A stretch of 64,000 nucleotides of DNA from JANRLJ01 sp033762735 (GTDB lineage: Bacteria; Chloroflexota; Anaerolineae; Aggregatilineales; Phototrophicaceae), in contig JANRLJ010000218.1 of assembly GCA_033762735.1 (NCBI GenBank), positions 1 through 64,000 of the forward strand, given 5' to 3'. This document shows, in pieces, positions 1 through 8,968 of this stretch (its first letter is position 1; each line of letters begins with the position of its first letter). A model generated the notes under the pieces. The model had not been told where the DNA came from. It was given only the letters and a program-made list of their open reading frames with translations, and did no database searches. Made by a program: the position numbers and the translations under genes.

Positions 1-20
1 GGTCAGTTCCTTTGTGGAAA

Positions 21-875
21 TCAGCGTAAGGGCTGTACGGCAACGGTCGTATCGGGGTTGAGCGTGTCCTCGTTCGGGTCGAGCAGATAGCCTTCCGGGA
101 AGAAGACCGAGAGCGGTGTCCCTTCGACATCCAGGCACAACAGATGGTTGTTGTCCCCATCCCCCAGATCAGCCAGCGCGAATGGGGTGATTTCGGTTTC
201 CTCCCCATCGCCATCCTCGAGCGTTACGCGATAGGCTTCCCGTTCCGGTTCACCCGCTTCGTCGCCTTCGCGGTTGCTGATGCCGCCCGCCCACGTCGCC
301 CGCACGATCTGCACTGTGCCTTCTTCGGGGCAGCCGCTGCCCTGCTGATTTCTGCCACGCCGCCCCAGGTTCCACTGCTCCTGCGGCACCTGCTCGGCGA
401 TGACCAGAAATGGCCCGGCAGAGAGCGGGGTGACCTCGACGCTCGTCTCCAGGAAGCTGCGCGGTTGGTCCTCGCTCGAGAGGATTTCGCCGACAACCTC
501 CACCTGCGCCGGGGGATCATCATCAGCCTCGCCGAACTCCCCGATAAGCAGCACCGTGCGCAGTTCACCTGTGTCGGTAGCCGGGTCAAGCGTGACGCAC
601 ACGGGTGTGGTGACCAACCCCGACTCGGTCGTCACGGCGAAATCTTCCTCGTCGAGTGTGTCCGGGTCGATGACGTGCGAGAAGATGACGGGCATCCCGT
701 CCTGGTTGGCTGCCCCCCGGCACAGCCGATTAGCGCCGCGTGGCAGTGCGTTGTCCAGCCCGAAGTAAGCGGAAAGCAGCGCGGGTTCACCGGATGCAGC
801 GCTGTCCTCCTGCGCGTTTGCCGCCCCAATGACGATGATCACAACAATCGCAAGCAAAAATAGATGTTTTAACAT
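21..875 (-). CDS. Secreted protein of unknown function
   Basis: I do not recognise a family. The 284-residue product begins with a signal peptide (Lys3/His4, hydrophobic core 5-19, probable cleavage after Ala21). The mature part is acidic and has only four cysteines (52, 93, 182, 247), which could form two disulfides outside the cell. It has no lipobox and no further membrane segment. The ATG at 875 is preceded by a GGGAG ribosome site. It is divergent from the TetR-type regulator to its right, which could control it. Export is well supported; the role is unknown. Confidence 0.75.
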   Translation of the reverse strand: MLKHLFLLAIVVIIVIGAANAQEDSAASGEPALLSAYFGLDNALPRGANRLCRGAANQDGMPVIFSHVIDPDTLDEEDFAVTTESGLVTTPVCVTLDPATDTGELRTVLLIGEFGEADDDPPAQVEVVGEILSSEDQPRSFLETSVEVTPLSAGPFLVIAEQVPQEQWNLGRRGRNQQGSGCPEEGTVQIVRATWAGGISNREGDEAGEPEREAYRVTLEDGDGEETEITPFALADLGDGDNNHLLCLDVEGTPLSVFFPEGYLLDPNEDTLNPDTTVAVQPLR

Positions 876-1035
876 GGTTCTGAACGCTCCCTGACTCCTG
901 CTGCTGGAAAAGAGTTAAAATGTGGTACAATCTGTCACAGAGATACAGAGTGTCAATTTTGTAACACATATTATCATAAGCAGCAGACCAGCGTTGTCAA
1001 CAAGCAAATGCGCTCTGTTGGTACATATGTAACAG
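876..1035. promoter_or_regulatory. Divergent promoter region with candidate TetR operator
   Basis: This gap separates two divergent genes. A perfect 10-bp palindrome, TACATATGTA, lies at 1022-1031, immediately before the TetR gene. A related half-site (GTAACACATA) lies near 961-970. On the minus strand TTGACA (951-956) is a good -35 element for the secreted protein, but no strong -10 was found. TetR proteins commonly repress their own divergent promoter; the operator assignment here is an inference. Confidence 0.35.
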
Positions 1036-1659
1036 GTGTATATTATGGGCTTAAATCTTGATGATCCGCGTGTGCGCAAAACGCGCCGGGGATTACAGGA
1101 TGCGTTGATCCGGTTGATCCTGCAAAAGGGCTATGACGCGGTTTCGATCCAAGACATCGCCACCGAAGCGGATACCGCGCGCATTACCTTCTACCGCCAC
1201 TATCCGGACAAGGAAGCGCTGCTGACCGACTGTCTGAACCACCTCTACGACGACCTAGCCGCCCGCACCGAAAGTCTCACACGCGAGGGCTTACGTAGCG
1301 GGAACACACCTACCCAGGTGTTGTATGACCATATTCAGGAGCACGAGGCGCTCTACCGGATTCTGTTCACCAGCCAGGGGACGAAAACCGTGATGGAACG
1401 GCTGCGGCATCAGATGGCGAGCTACGCGATGAAGGCGCTGCAGGACAGTCCCGCACCTGTTCAACTGGCCGTACCGATTGAGATTATTGCCTATCACGCC
1501 GCCAGTGCGCAGATCGGCCTGGCGATGTGGTGGCTGGATCATGGCAAGCCCTACCCCGCCAGCTATATGGCACAGGTTTCCACCTGGCTGACGCTGGCCG
1601 GGTTGCTGCATTCAGTGGGGATTCACACCTTCGATCTGCCCGCGCCGCAGGTGGAGTAG
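1036..1659 (+). CDS. TetR/AcrR family transcriptional regulator
   Basis: A DNA-binding repressor of about 205 residues. The N-terminal helix-turn-helix lies near residues 20-60 (GYDAVSIQDIATEA, then ITFYRHYPDKEALL), the TetR signature. The rest is the helical ligand and dimer domain, whose ligand cannot be predicted. The start may be GTG 1036 or, more likely, ATG 1045, which falls just after the palindrome TACATATGTA. The gene is monocistronic and divergent from a secreted-protein gene; self-repression through the palindrome is inferred. Confidence 0.9.
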   Translation: MYIMGLNLDDPRVRKTRRGLQDALIRLILQKGYDAVSIQDIATEADTARITFYRHYPDKEALLTDCLNHLYDDLAARTESLTREGLRSGNTPTQVLYDHIQEHEALYRILFTSQGTKTVMERLRHQMASYAMKALQDSPAPVQLAVPIEIIAYHAASAQIGLAMWWLDHGKPYPASYMAQVSTWLTLAGLLHSVGIHTFDLPAPQVE

Positions 1660-1720
1660 CGCTCCGTGTGATGTGCTCAGGTAGCGTAACTCCATTTTAG
1701 AAGACGAGTCTGCTGGCTTA

Positions 1721-2716
1721 TCATGTCAACGAACCGCCATGCCCCTCATACACCGCCGGGTTGACGCAGTGGGGCAGGCGCTCCCCGCGCAGCCCGGCCA
1801 GCAGATTGTCCGCCGCCATGTCGGCCATCCGCGCCCGCGTCGCCACCGTCGCGCTGCCGATGTGCGGCACAATCAGGCAGTTGTCCAGCGTCAGCAGCGG
1901 ATCATCCGGCGAGATCGGCTCCGGCTCGGTCACGTCCAGCGCCGCCGCGCCGATCTGCCCATTTGCCAGCGCCTCATACAGCGCCTTCGGATCGACCACG
2001 CCACCTCGCGCCGTGTTGATGAGGATGCTGGTCGGCTTCATCAGCGCCAGTTCCCGCGCCCCGATCAGGTGATGGGTTTTCTCGCTCAGCGGCACATGCA
2101 GGCTGACGAAATCGCTGTCGCGCAGCAGATCATCCAGCTTACAGGGATGCACATTCAGCTCCCGCGCCACCTGTATGTTTCCGCCGCCATAATAGAACTG
2201 CTTTATGTTAAAGCCCTGCGCCCGCCGCGCCACCGCCTGCCCGATGCGACCGAAGCCGATGATGCCCAGCGTCGCGCCGTAAATATCCTGGCCCAGCAGC
2301 ACGGTCGGACTCCACGTTTTCCACTGCCCACCGCGCACGTAGCGTTCGCCTTCCGGCAAGCGCCGCGCCGCCGCCAGCATCAGCGCGAACGCCAGATCAG
2401 CGGTCGTTTCCGTGAGCACCCCCGGCGTATGCCCCACCGGGATCCCCCGCGCCGTCGCCGCCGGGATGTCAATGTTATCATAGCCGACCGCCATGTTGCT
2501 GATGACGCGCAGCCGGGGCGCGGCCTCCAGCGCTTCCGCGTCCAGCCGTTCGGTCAGCATAGCGAAAATCCCGTCGCACTGCGCCAGTTCCGCCAGCAGC
2601 ACCTCACGCGGCGTGGGCGAGTCCTGCTCCCAGAGGCGCACCTCACATTCAGTACGCAGCTTTTCCAGAGCGCTGCCCGGTGGAACCCGGCTGACGAACA
2701 CGGTCGGTTTTGACAT
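1721..2716 (-). CDS. D-2-hydroxyacid dehydrogenase (glyoxylate/hydroxypyruvate reductase type)
   Basis: An NAD(P)-dependent dehydrogenase reducing 2-oxoacids such as glyoxylate or hydroxypyruvate. The 331-residue length is typical. Visible features are the nucleotide-binding motif GFGRIG (154-159) and the catalytic set Arg237 (NTARGGVVD), Glu266 (DVTEPEP) and His285 (PHIGSAT). The open frame extends much further upstream, but ATG 2716 is chosen because an AGGAG site lies 8 nt before it and homology begins there. The acidic residue expected after the dinucleotide fold is not clear, so cofactor preference is open. Confidence 0.92.
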   Translation of the reverse strand: MSKPTVFVSRVPPGSALEKLRTECEVRLWEQDSPTPREVLLAELAQCDGIFAMLTERLDAEALEAAPRLRVISNMAVGYDNIDIPAATARGIPVGHTPGVLTETTADLAFALMLAAARRLPEGERYVRGGQWKTWSPTVLLGQDIYGATLGIIGFGRIGQAVARRAQGFNIKQFYYGGGNIQVARELNVHPCKLDDLLRDSDFVSLHVPLSEKTHHLIGARELALMKPTSILINTARGGVVDPKALYEALANGQIGAAALDVTEPEPISPDDPLLTLDNCLIVPHIGSATVATRARMADMAADNLLAGLRGERLPHCVNPAVYEGHGGSLT

Positions 2717-3092
2717 AGCAAACGCTCCTAAAAGTGAAGGGGAGATTGTAGCGTAGGCAGCCCCATCCCCCAACCCGCTTTCTTGCGTGGATACATTCGG
2801 GTGTGCGCTTATCCAATAACGAATAGCGGAGAGAAAATAGCTACGCAAAGAGAGGGCAAAAGAAAAGATTTGACGCAAAGGCGCAAAGATGCAAAGGTTC
2901 GCAAAGAGAGGGGGAGTAGAGGCACATCTGTGTGTACATCCAGCCTGATCCATTGAATTAGGGCGCACCCATGAATGCCCCGCGCATAAATAGCTCATTC
3001 GTGCTATTCTTGGCGGAAAAGCCCGGTGCGATTTTCCCTTCAACGTCTCGCGCTCCTGGCGTTTTGACGGTTCATGCACAAAAGGAAACATC
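2717..3092. repeat. Intergenic gap with a GCAAAGG-type dispersed repeat
   Basis: A 376-bp gap between divergent genes. At about 2868-2916 it holds one copy of the dispersed module built from words such as GACGCAAAGGC and GGTTCGCAAAGAG, the same module that is arrayed at 22.9-23.8 kb. The rest is unremarkable apart from the AAAGGA ribosome site of the next gene. I see no gene here. Confidence 0.7.
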
Positions 3093-3623
3093 ATGAGCGA
3101 CCAGTCCAGCAATCCCCCTGACCATGACGCTTTAACCAAAGCCAACCTCCAGCGCCGCATGGCACTTGGTTGGGACGAGTTCCAGGCTTATCTTGCCAGC
3201 CTGAGCGAAACGCAGTTGACCCAACCGACCGATGCCGCTGGCTGGACGGTGAAGGATCATCTGATTCATCTGGCGACGTGGGAAAATGGGGCGCTGCATC
3301 TGCTGGATGGGAAGCCGCAGCGCGAGACGATGGACATTCCCGCCGACATCTGGACGCAGGGCGACGATGCGATCAACGCCGTGATTCACAAGCGGACGCA
3401 TGATCTGCCACTCGAAGATGTGCTGCGAACCCTGAATGAAACCCATGCACGGATGCTGCAAAAGCTGGAAGCCACGCCGGAAGAAGCCTTACTCCTGCCG
3501 CTGCGCCACTATCAGCCGGACTCCACCGAGGAACGCCCGGTGATCTGGTGGATTATCGGCAATACGATGATGCACTGGGGCGATCATCTCCCCTGGATGA
3601 AGGCCATTTCGGATAAGGGTTAG
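3093..3623 (+). CDS. DinB/ClbS-DfsB-like four-helix bundle protein
   Basis: A 176-residue cytoplasmic protein of the DinB / maleylpyruvate isomerase superfamily, closest in look to the ClbS/DfsB (DUF1706) branch. The signature WTVKDHLIHLATWE lies near residues 51-64, and a C-terminal HWGDHLPWM segment supplies the second metal-binding-type histidine region. Members are often thiol-dependent or metal-dependent enzymes, and some protect against genotoxins. AAAGGA stands 7 nt before the ATG. The substrate cannot be inferred. Confidence 0.8.
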   Translation: MSDQSSNPPDHDALTKANLQRRMALGWDEFQAYLASLSETQLTQPTDAAGWTVKDHLIHLATWENGALHLLDGKPQRETMDIPADIWTQGDDAINAVIHKRTHDLPLEDVLRTLNETHARMLQKLEATPEEALLLPLRHYQPDSTEERPVIWWIIGNTMMHWGDHLPWMKAISDKG

Positions 3624-3633
3624 GGAGTTATTG

Positions 3634-3924
3634 ATGTCCAAAAGGGATAAACTTCGCAGAAAGTTACGCAATAATCCCAAAGGTGTTAAATTTACCGAAC
3701 TGATAACGTTGCTTCTCCGCTTTGGTTTTGTGCTTGTTCGCACTCAGGGACGTCATCAAGTTTTCGAGTATAAACAAGGCGATACAGAAGGTATTTTTGT
3801 TGTACCCACACATGGAAACTATGTGAAAGCTATCTACGTAAAAGGGGCAATCGAACTTCTGGATACGCTGTTCCCCGAAGGGTCAGATAACGTTGCGGAG
3901 TCAGATGATGACGAAGACGCTTGA
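3634..3924 (+). CDS. HicA-like mRNA interferase toxin
   Basis: A small basic protein (96 residues from ATG 3634; a TTG lies one codon earlier). It has the HicA/YcfA double-stranded RNA-binding fold: LLLRFGFVLVRTQGRHQVFEY and later VVPTHGNYVKAIYVKG. In HicA the active histidine sits in G-S-H; here it is G-R-H, a modest departure. It lies 10 nt after the DinB-like gene and overlaps the HicB-like gene by 20 nt. A toxin followed by its antitoxin in this order is typical of hicAB. Confidence 0.75.
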   Translation: MSKRDKLRRKLRNNPKGVKFTELITLLLRFGFVLVRTQGRHQVFEYKQGDTEGIFVVPTHGNYVKAIYVKGAIELLDTLFPEGSDNVAESDDDEDA

Positions 3925-4141
3925 ATATTATCTTGCTCTACCCTATACGCTGGAGGTCATTCCAGACGTTGAAGATGGGGGCTGGGTCATCAAAATCAAG
4001 GAGCTTCCGGGATGTATGACCCAGGCCGATCAGTGGGACGAAGTGCTGCCAATGATCGAAGAAGCGAAACGGCTGTGGCTGGAAGTTGCTCTTGAGCGAG
4101 GGCATACCATTCCTGAACCACTTGGCATTTTTAGCCAGTAA
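3905..4141 (+). CDS. HicB-like antitoxin
   Basis: A 78-residue protein with the HicB partial RNase H-like fold: YYLALPYTLEVIPDVEDGGWVIKIKELPGCMTQADQWDE. This is the central antitoxin domain; the DNA-binding C-terminal domain of longer HicB proteins is missing, so autoregulation may be weak. The start is ATG 3905 or 3908; a TTG at 3893 is possible but less likely. It overlaps the toxin gene, so translation is probably coupled. Confidence 0.8.
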   Translation: MMTKTLEYYLALPYTLEVIPDVEDGGWVIKIKELPGCMTQADQWDEVLPMIEEAKRLWLEVALERGHTIPEPLGIFSQ

Positions 4142-4233
4142 CGCATACCTGATTGTGACTAACCAAAATCAGGGCGGACATATGCTATGTTTCGTCCGCC
4201 AATCTGTTTTTCAATGATCCTGGTGAGGTCGTG

Positions 4234-5166
4234 TCACCGATACGGCACCAGTTCAATTATCGGCAGGAAGCGCTCGACATCGGCTTTACGGCAGTCCGCC
4301 GTTCCCGGCTGTAAGCACACTGCCGCCGCACATGCGAACCCCAGCCGCAGCCCTTCCTCAATCGGCAGATCGTTGGCGCAGGCATAGGTGATCCCCGCCA
4401 GCACCCCGTCGCCCGCGCCCGCCGCGCTCACGACCTCAATCACCAGCGGCGGGATGTGATAGGCACGATCTGGCAGCACCGCCAGCCCACCTTCCCCCGC
4501 CAGCGTGATGATCGGGCAGGTCCCGTAGTCGTGGATGATCTTCCGCCCGGCCTCGTAAGCCGCTTGCAGGGTGTTGATCTCCCGCCCCATCAGTGCGCCC
4601 AGTTCATGATGATTCGGCTTGATATAGTCTGGCTGCGCGACCAGCCCTGCGCTCAGGTTCGGCTCGTCCGCGTCGAAGATGACGGGAATGCCGCGCCCTT
4701 TGGCGATGCCGATAAACTCCGTGTAAAAGGCCGGGCTGATGGCCCTCGGCAGAGTCCCCCCCAGTACCACTGCCGTCGCTGTGTCCAGCGCGGACTCGAA
4801 TTTCGCCCGCAGCGCGTCCAGATGCGCGGGGTCGATTTCCAGCGTCGAGGTCGTAATCACGCTCTGGCCGCTGCCGTCCTCGCTGACGATGACGGTATTG
4901 ATGCGCGTCTCACCGCCGACCTCGATAAAATCGTGCGACACGCCCTTCTGCCGCAGCAGCGATTCGACCTTACGGCCAATCGCGCCCGCCGCGAAGCCGA
5001 GCGCCATGCTGGGGATACCCATCTCGCCCAGAATCCAACTGGCATCGGTCGGCTTGCCGCCCATGCTCTGCACAGTGCGGGTGGCGCGGATGGTGCGGTT
5101 CATCCCGAACGAGGGGACGAACAGCGTCAGATCAAGCGTGGTATTGGCGGTCAGGCTGACGATCAA
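4234..5166 (-). CDS. PfkB-family sugar-phosphate kinase (1-phosphofructokinase/tagatose-6-phosphate kinase type)
   Basis: A 310-residue cytoplasmic kinase that phosphorylates a sugar phosphate with ATP. Visible are the N-terminal TANTTLDLT segment, GGKPTDASWILGEMG (36-50), KPNHHELG (183-190) and the anion-hole/catalytic motif GAGDG with Asp253. The start is TTG 5166, with AAGGA 7 nt upstream. It lies 3 nt after the class II aldolase gene and is surely cotranscribed with it. Kinase plus aldolase suggests catabolism of a sugar through a ketose phosphate; which sugar is unknown. Confidence 0.87.
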   Translation of the reverse strand: MIVSLTANTTLDLTLFVPSFGMNRTIRATRTVQSMGGKPTDASWILGEMGIPSMALGFAAGAIGRKVESLLRQKGVSHDFIEVGGETRINTVIVSEDGSGQSVITTSTLEIDPAHLDALRAKFESALDTATAVVLGGTLPRAISPAFYTEFIGIAKGRGIPVIFDADEPNLSAGLVAQPDYIKPNHHELGALMGREINTLQAAYEAGRKIIHDYGTCPIITLAGEGGLAVLPDRAYHIPPLVIEVVSAAGAGDGVLAGITYACANDLPIEEGLRLGFACAAAVCLQPGTADCRKADVERFLPIIELVPYR

Positions 5167-5169
5167 CGC

Positions 5170-5844
5170 CTATTCCTTTCCATAAGCGGCGGCACCCTGC
5201 TGCAAGGCGCTGCGCTGCGCGGCCAGCAGATCAGAGGCGGCCATCATCTCGCCCATCAGCAGACAGTAGGCGTTGGTGTCGATGCGCTCGGCGGCATCAA
5301 AAGCCGCGTCTAAATCCTTCGCCATCACGAACAACCCATGCCAGGGCGCGATGGCGGCGGCGGCGTGTTTGCGGATACGCGCTTCCTGCCCGCGAATGAC
5401 GGCGGCGATATGCTCGGAAAGCTGCGGCGTGTGCGAGGGCGCGAATTCCGCCACCGGGATTTCGCCAAACTTGAGCGTGGCTTCCAGCACGGGCGGCAGC
5501 GGACGGTTCATGGCCGCGAACACCAGCACATTGCGGGCATGGCAGTGGATGACGGCCTGCCCGTGTTCGCCGAATTCGCGATGCAGCGCTAAATGCACCT
5601 TCGCCTCGCGCGAAATCTGCCCCATACCCTCCAGCACGTTCCCGTCCAGATCAACGATCAGCACATCATTCGGCTTCAACTGCCAGTGGTAGTTCATCCC
5701 GGCATAGCGCGGCGACATGGCGAGACGGTCGCCCACACGGACGCTGATGTTGCCCCCGGCGGCGTCGGTGAGCTGGCGTTGAAACAGCAGTGTCCCGATC
5801 TCAGCGATATGCGACTGGGCGCGGCGGAGTTCTTCGTTCATCAT
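5170..5844 (-). CDS. Class II aldolase/adducin family protein (L-fuculose-phosphate aldolase type)
   Basis: A zinc-dependent aldolase of 224 residues cleaving a ketose 1-phosphate to DHAP and an aldehyde, or a related enzyme. The FucA-type residues are present: Glu80, His100 and His102 (VIHCHARN) and His169 (APWHG). The GGNISVR motif (30-36) binds phosphate. The start is ATG 5844 or 5841; the open frame continues upstream without homology. It is the first gene of a two-gene operon with the PfkB kinase and is divergent from an iron-type alcohol dehydrogenase, a set like that of fucose or rhamnose pathways. Confidence 0.87.
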   Translation of the reverse strand: MMNEELRRAQSHIAEIGTLLFQRQLTDAAGGNISVRVGDRLAMSPRYAGMNYHWQLKPNDVLIVDLDGNVLEGMGQISREAKVHLALHREFGEHGQAVIHCHARNVLVFAAMNRPLPPVLEATLKFGEIPVAEFAPSHTPQLSEHIAAVIRGQEARIRKHAAAAIAPWHGLFVMAKDLDAAFDAAERIDTNAYCLLMGEMMAASDLLAAQRSALQQGAAAYGKE

Positions 5845-6002
5845 CGTTTGCTTTCGTTTGGTGTCGGATGAAAATGTTCGTGCATTATACCGCATCGTCG
5901 TGCGGAATAAAGCAGACCCGCTAAAATAGGTGCATACCGCCACAGATCAGGTCAAAGATGCGGTGCATATTTGCGAAGAACGCCGAATACGGAAAGCATT
6001 TA

Positions 6003-6050
6003 GACCTTTTCTTTGCGAGCCTTTGCGGCCTCTGCGCCTTTGAGTCGCTT
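6003..6050. repeat. Dispersed GCAAAGG-type repeat, inverted
   Basis: One copy of the module family found at 2.9 and 23 kb, read here in the opposite sense (TTTGCGAGCCTTTGCGG, then TCTGCGCCTTTGAG). It lies between the divergent aldolase and alcohol dehydrogenase genes, close to the promoter of the latter. Confidence 0.6.
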
Positions 6051-6079
6051 CTTTCGCTTTGCACTTTGGAAAGTGAACC

Positions 6080-7246
6080 ATGACAACCTTTGAATTCGCC
6101 ACCGCCAACCGCATCCTGTTTGGTGCGGGAACTGTGAAAGAAGTGGGCAAGCGGGTGGCTGCCCTTATCAACACGCCGGAAAAACGCGCCCTCGTGGTCA
6201 CAGGTGGCAAAGCCGACCGTGCCCGTCCGCTGCTGGACATCCTCGAAGCGGCGGGCATCGATGCCCATACCTTCGCCATCCACACCGAGCCGAAAGTCGA
6301 AACCGCGTTAGAAGGTGCGCTGCGGGCAAAAGAAACAGGCTGTACACTCGTGATCGGTTTCGGCGGCGGCAGTGCGATAGATGCTGCCAAAGCCATTGCC
6401 GCCTTTGCCACCAACGAGGGCGACCCGCTCGATTATCTGGAAGTGATCGGCAAAGGGCAGCCGCTTAAAAATGCGCCGCTTCCAGTGATCGCCATACCGA
6501 CCACCGCCGGAACGGGCAGCGAAGTCACCGCCAACGCTGTGCTCGCTTCGCTGGAGCATCGCGTCAAAGTCAGCCTGCGCAGCCCGCTGATGATCCCCGC
6601 GCTGGCCGTCGTCGATCCCGAACTGACCTATCAGCTCCCGCCCGACATTACCGCTAGTACCGGGATGGACGCGCTGACGCAGGTGATCGAACCCTGGGTG
6701 AGCAACAAGGCCAATCCGATCACGGACGCGCTGTGTATGGAAGGCATTATGCGGGCAGGCCGCGCTGTTCGCTGGGCGTATCAGAAAGGCGCGGAAGACA
6801 TCAACGCCCGCACCGATATGGCGCTGGCGAGTCTGCTGGGCGGAATCGCGCTGGCGAACGCCAAGCTGGGCGCGGTGCATGGCTTCGCCGGGCCGATTGG
6901 CGGCATGTTCGACGCGCCGCACGGGGCGGTATGTGCCGTGCTGCTGCCAATTGTGACCGAGGTCAACATCCGCGCCTTACGCGAACGCGCACCGGGAAGC
7001 GAGACACTCCACCGCTACGACACGATGGGCTGGCTGCTGATCGGCAGGGAAGACCCCGACGCGATGATCGCCTGGCTGCATGACCTGATCGCGTTCCTGA
7101 ACATTCCCCCGCTGCGGACATATGGCCTGACGCCCGCTGACATTCCCCCTATTGTAGAAAAAGCCGCCGTCGCCAGCAGCATGAAGGGTAATCCGATTGA
7201 ACTGACGCACGACGAACTGACCGAAATTTTAGAGCGGGCGATTTAA
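6080..7246 (+). CDS. Iron-containing alcohol dehydrogenase
   Basis: A group III (Fe-type) alcohol dehydrogenase of 388 residues that interconverts an alcohol and an aldehyde or ketone with NAD(P). Visible are GGGSAIDAAKA (95-105), IPTTAGTGSEVT (139-150), and metal ligands Asp197 (GMDALTQ), His267 (GAVHGF) and His281 (FDAPHG). The position of the fourth ligand carries Gln201 instead of His, as in several subfamilies. It is divergent from the aldolase/kinase operon and could reduce the aldehyde released by the aldolase, in the manner of lactaldehyde reductase. That pathway link is inferred. Confidence 0.92.
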   Translation: MTTFEFATANRILFGAGTVKEVGKRVAALINTPEKRALVVTGGKADRARPLLDILEAAGIDAHTFAIHTEPKVETALEGALRAKETGCTLVIGFGGGSAIDAAKAIAAFATNEGDPLDYLEVIGKGQPLKNAPLPVIAIPTTAGTGSEVTANAVLASLEHRVKVSLRSPLMIPALAVVDPELTYQLPPDITASTGMDALTQVIEPWVSNKANPITDALCMEGIMRAGRAVRWAYQKGAEDINARTDMALASLLGGIALANAKLGAVHGFAGPIGGMFDAPHGAVCAVLLPIVTEVNIRALRERAPGSETLHRYDTMGWLLIGREDPDAMIAWLHDLIAFLNIPPLRTYGLTPADIPPIVEKAAVASSMKGNPIELTHDELTEILERAI

Positions 7247-7356
7247 TGGTGTAATCGGTAAGTTAATGGCCTTCCCCGTGACCTTTGGTACGGGAACGTC
7301 AGAAGTTAAGAGTATGTTTTTGTGGGATGAACCATTTATTGGAGACAGGAACACCC

Positions 7357-7980
7357 ATGCTTAAACTGCTGATTGGCACCCATAACCCCGGCAAGCTGCG
7401 CGAATATCGCACGCTGCTGGCGGACGCAGACGTAGAGATCGTCGGGCTGGACGACATCGGCCTGGACTCGCTGGATGTGGAAGAAACCGGCGCGACCTTC
7501 ACCGAAAACGCCGAACTGAAGGCGATGGCTTACGCGAAGGCCAGCGGACTCCACGCACTTTCGGACGACAGCGGTCTGTGCGTGGATGCGCTCGATGGCA
7601 GGCCGGGGCTGCACTCAGCGCGATACGCCGGGGAAGGCGCGACCGACGCCGACCGACGCGCCAAACTGCTGGCGGAAATGGCCGACATCCCGGCGGAACA
7701 GCGCACAGCCTATTTCGAGGCCGTGATCGCGGTGGCAGACCCGGCCACGCTGCGCTGTACGACGACACGCGGACTGGTCTATGGCCGCATCGCCTTTGAG
7801 GAATCCGACGGGCCAGAAGGCTTCGGCTATGACGCGATTTTCATCCCCCAGGAACAGCCGAACGGGGAGACGCGCACCTTCGCGCAGTTCAGCAAAGCGG
7901 AGAAGAACGCCATCAGCCACCGGGGACGCGCCGCGCACGCGCTTGTCCCGCTGCTAAAAACGCTGGGCGCGGGAGATTAA
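7357..7980 (+). CDS. rdgB: Non-canonical purine NTP pyrophosphatase, RdgB/HAM1 family
   Basis: A 207-residue house-cleaning enzyme that hydrolyses ITP, dITP and XTP to monophosphates, keeping deaminated purines out of DNA and RNA. Signatures are THNPGKLREY near the N terminus, TENAELKA, SDDSGLCVDAL and EGFGYDAIF, ending with NAISHRGRA. The start at 7357 is set by a nearby GGA-rich ribosome site and by homology; the frame is open upstream. The length is normal for the family. Confidence 0.94.
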   Translation: MLKLLIGTHNPGKLREYRTLLADADVEIVGLDDIGLDSLDVEETGATFTENAELKAMAYAKASGLHALSDDSGLCVDALDGRPGLHSARYAGEGATDADRRAKLLAEMADIPAEQRTAYFEAVIAVADPATLRCTTTRGLVYGRIAFEESDGPEGFGYDAIFIPQEQPNGETRTFAQFSKAEKNAISHRGRAAHALVPLLKTLGAGD

Positions 7981-7991
7981 AATACAGGACT

Positions 7992-8018
7992 GTAGGGGCG
8001 TACCCGTGTGTGCGCCCA
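7992..8018. repeat. Palindromic repeat, GTAGGGGCG rim (GTGTGTGCGC core)
   Basis: A single copy of the window-wide palindrome family, lying between the convergent ends of rdgB and the SGNH gene, where it could also act as a bidirectional terminator-like hairpin. Confidence 0.75.
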
Positions 8019-8026
8019 GTGGAAAT

Positions 8027-8968
8027 TTAGTCTACGTCCAGCACCGTCCGCCGCAGGGTATCCAGTGCTTGCAGCGTGAGCAGGTTGCGGAGCGTCCCGC
8101 CATAGCGAGTCTGTGCGCCGTCGAACGCGCAAAACTCCCCGACCGCGTGTGAAAGGTGCGTCCGGTCGGGACCGATGCCCACGTTCGGGAGCGGCTGCAC
8201 CGCCGCCCACAGGTTGAGGAGCGGCACCTGATAGTCGTCCGCCAGATCGAGCAGGACGGCATTGAAGCGCAGTGAGTTCAGATACGTCTCGACCTCCGGC
8301 ATGGCGACGTTGTTGGTCAGCACCGGGATGACGCCCGCGTCCAGCGTGGTTTCGATCACCCGCGCCATGTTGTCCCGGTAGAAATCAGCGTCCATCACCT
8401 CGAAGTCCATCAGGCCGAGCATGATGACCGCGACACCGGGACGGCTGATGCGGTATTCACAGGCCAGCGGATTTTCCCCGCTCTCGCACGGCGGCTGCTC
8501 CGCCCAGAAGGGATCGAGCGCGGCAGCGGAGGTCAGGCCATTGATGGCGGCCTGGCTGATGCTGTCGAACGAGTTGCGATAGCCTTCTCGCGGCGGGACG
8601 CTGAAATAGTCGATGGTGGTTTGCAGGTCGGTGTATTCCCCCAGGCGGCAGAAGCGTCCGCCGCGCAGCCCGATGGGACGCAGGAAATCGCCGCTGGTGG
8701 TGTTGCTGTCGCCTACTTTGGTGAAGACATTGGCGCGGTTGCCAACTGCCTGCCCGTGCGCGAACACCTCCGCGATCAGGGGCGACTCGAAGTTGTGGAA
8801 GATGGGCGTGGCGTTCAGCCGCTCGATGATGGCCGCCGCTTCCGCTGCTTCTTCCGGCGTAAGGTCGGCCTGCGTCTGGGCGCGGCTCATGAAGGGCAGA
8901 AGCAGCACCAGCACCCACAGCATCAGCCGGGGCATGAACCATTCGGGAAAGGGTCGTTTCAGTCTCAT
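8027..8968 (-). CDS. Secreted SGNH/GDSL-like hydrolase
   Basis: A 313-residue exported protein. The signal peptide spans about residues 1-30. The mature part has SGNH features: KVGDSNTTSGDFL (block I, with Ser as nucleophile), MLGLMDFE (block III region) and GIGPDRTHLS (Asp and His of the triad). Members are esterases or deacetylases acting on polysaccharides or lipids outside the cell. The ATG at 8968 has no clear ribosome site; an internal Met (residue 12) is possible. It stands alone. Confidence 0.8.
   Translation of the reverse strand: MRLKRPFPEWFMPRLMLWVLVLLLPFMSRAQTQADLTPEEAAEAAAIIERLNATPIFHNFESPLIAEVFAHGQAVGNRANVFTKVGDSNTTSGDFLRPIGLRGGRFCRLGEYTDLQTTIDYFSVPPREGYRNSFDSISQAAINGLTSAAALDPFWAEQPPCESGENPLACEYRISRPGVAVIMLGLMDFEVMDADFYRDNMARVIETTLDAGVIPVLTNNVAMPEVETYLNSLRFNAVLLDLADDYQVPLLNLWAAVQPLPNVGIGPDRTHLSHAVGEFCAFDGAQTRYGGTLRNLLTLQALDTLRRTVLDVD

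Noticed and set aside
1721..3160. 479-residue version of the hydroxyacid dehydrogenase
   Set aside because: The extra 148 residues cover a repeat and the start of a divergent gene. ATG 2716 has an AGGAG site and matches the family start.
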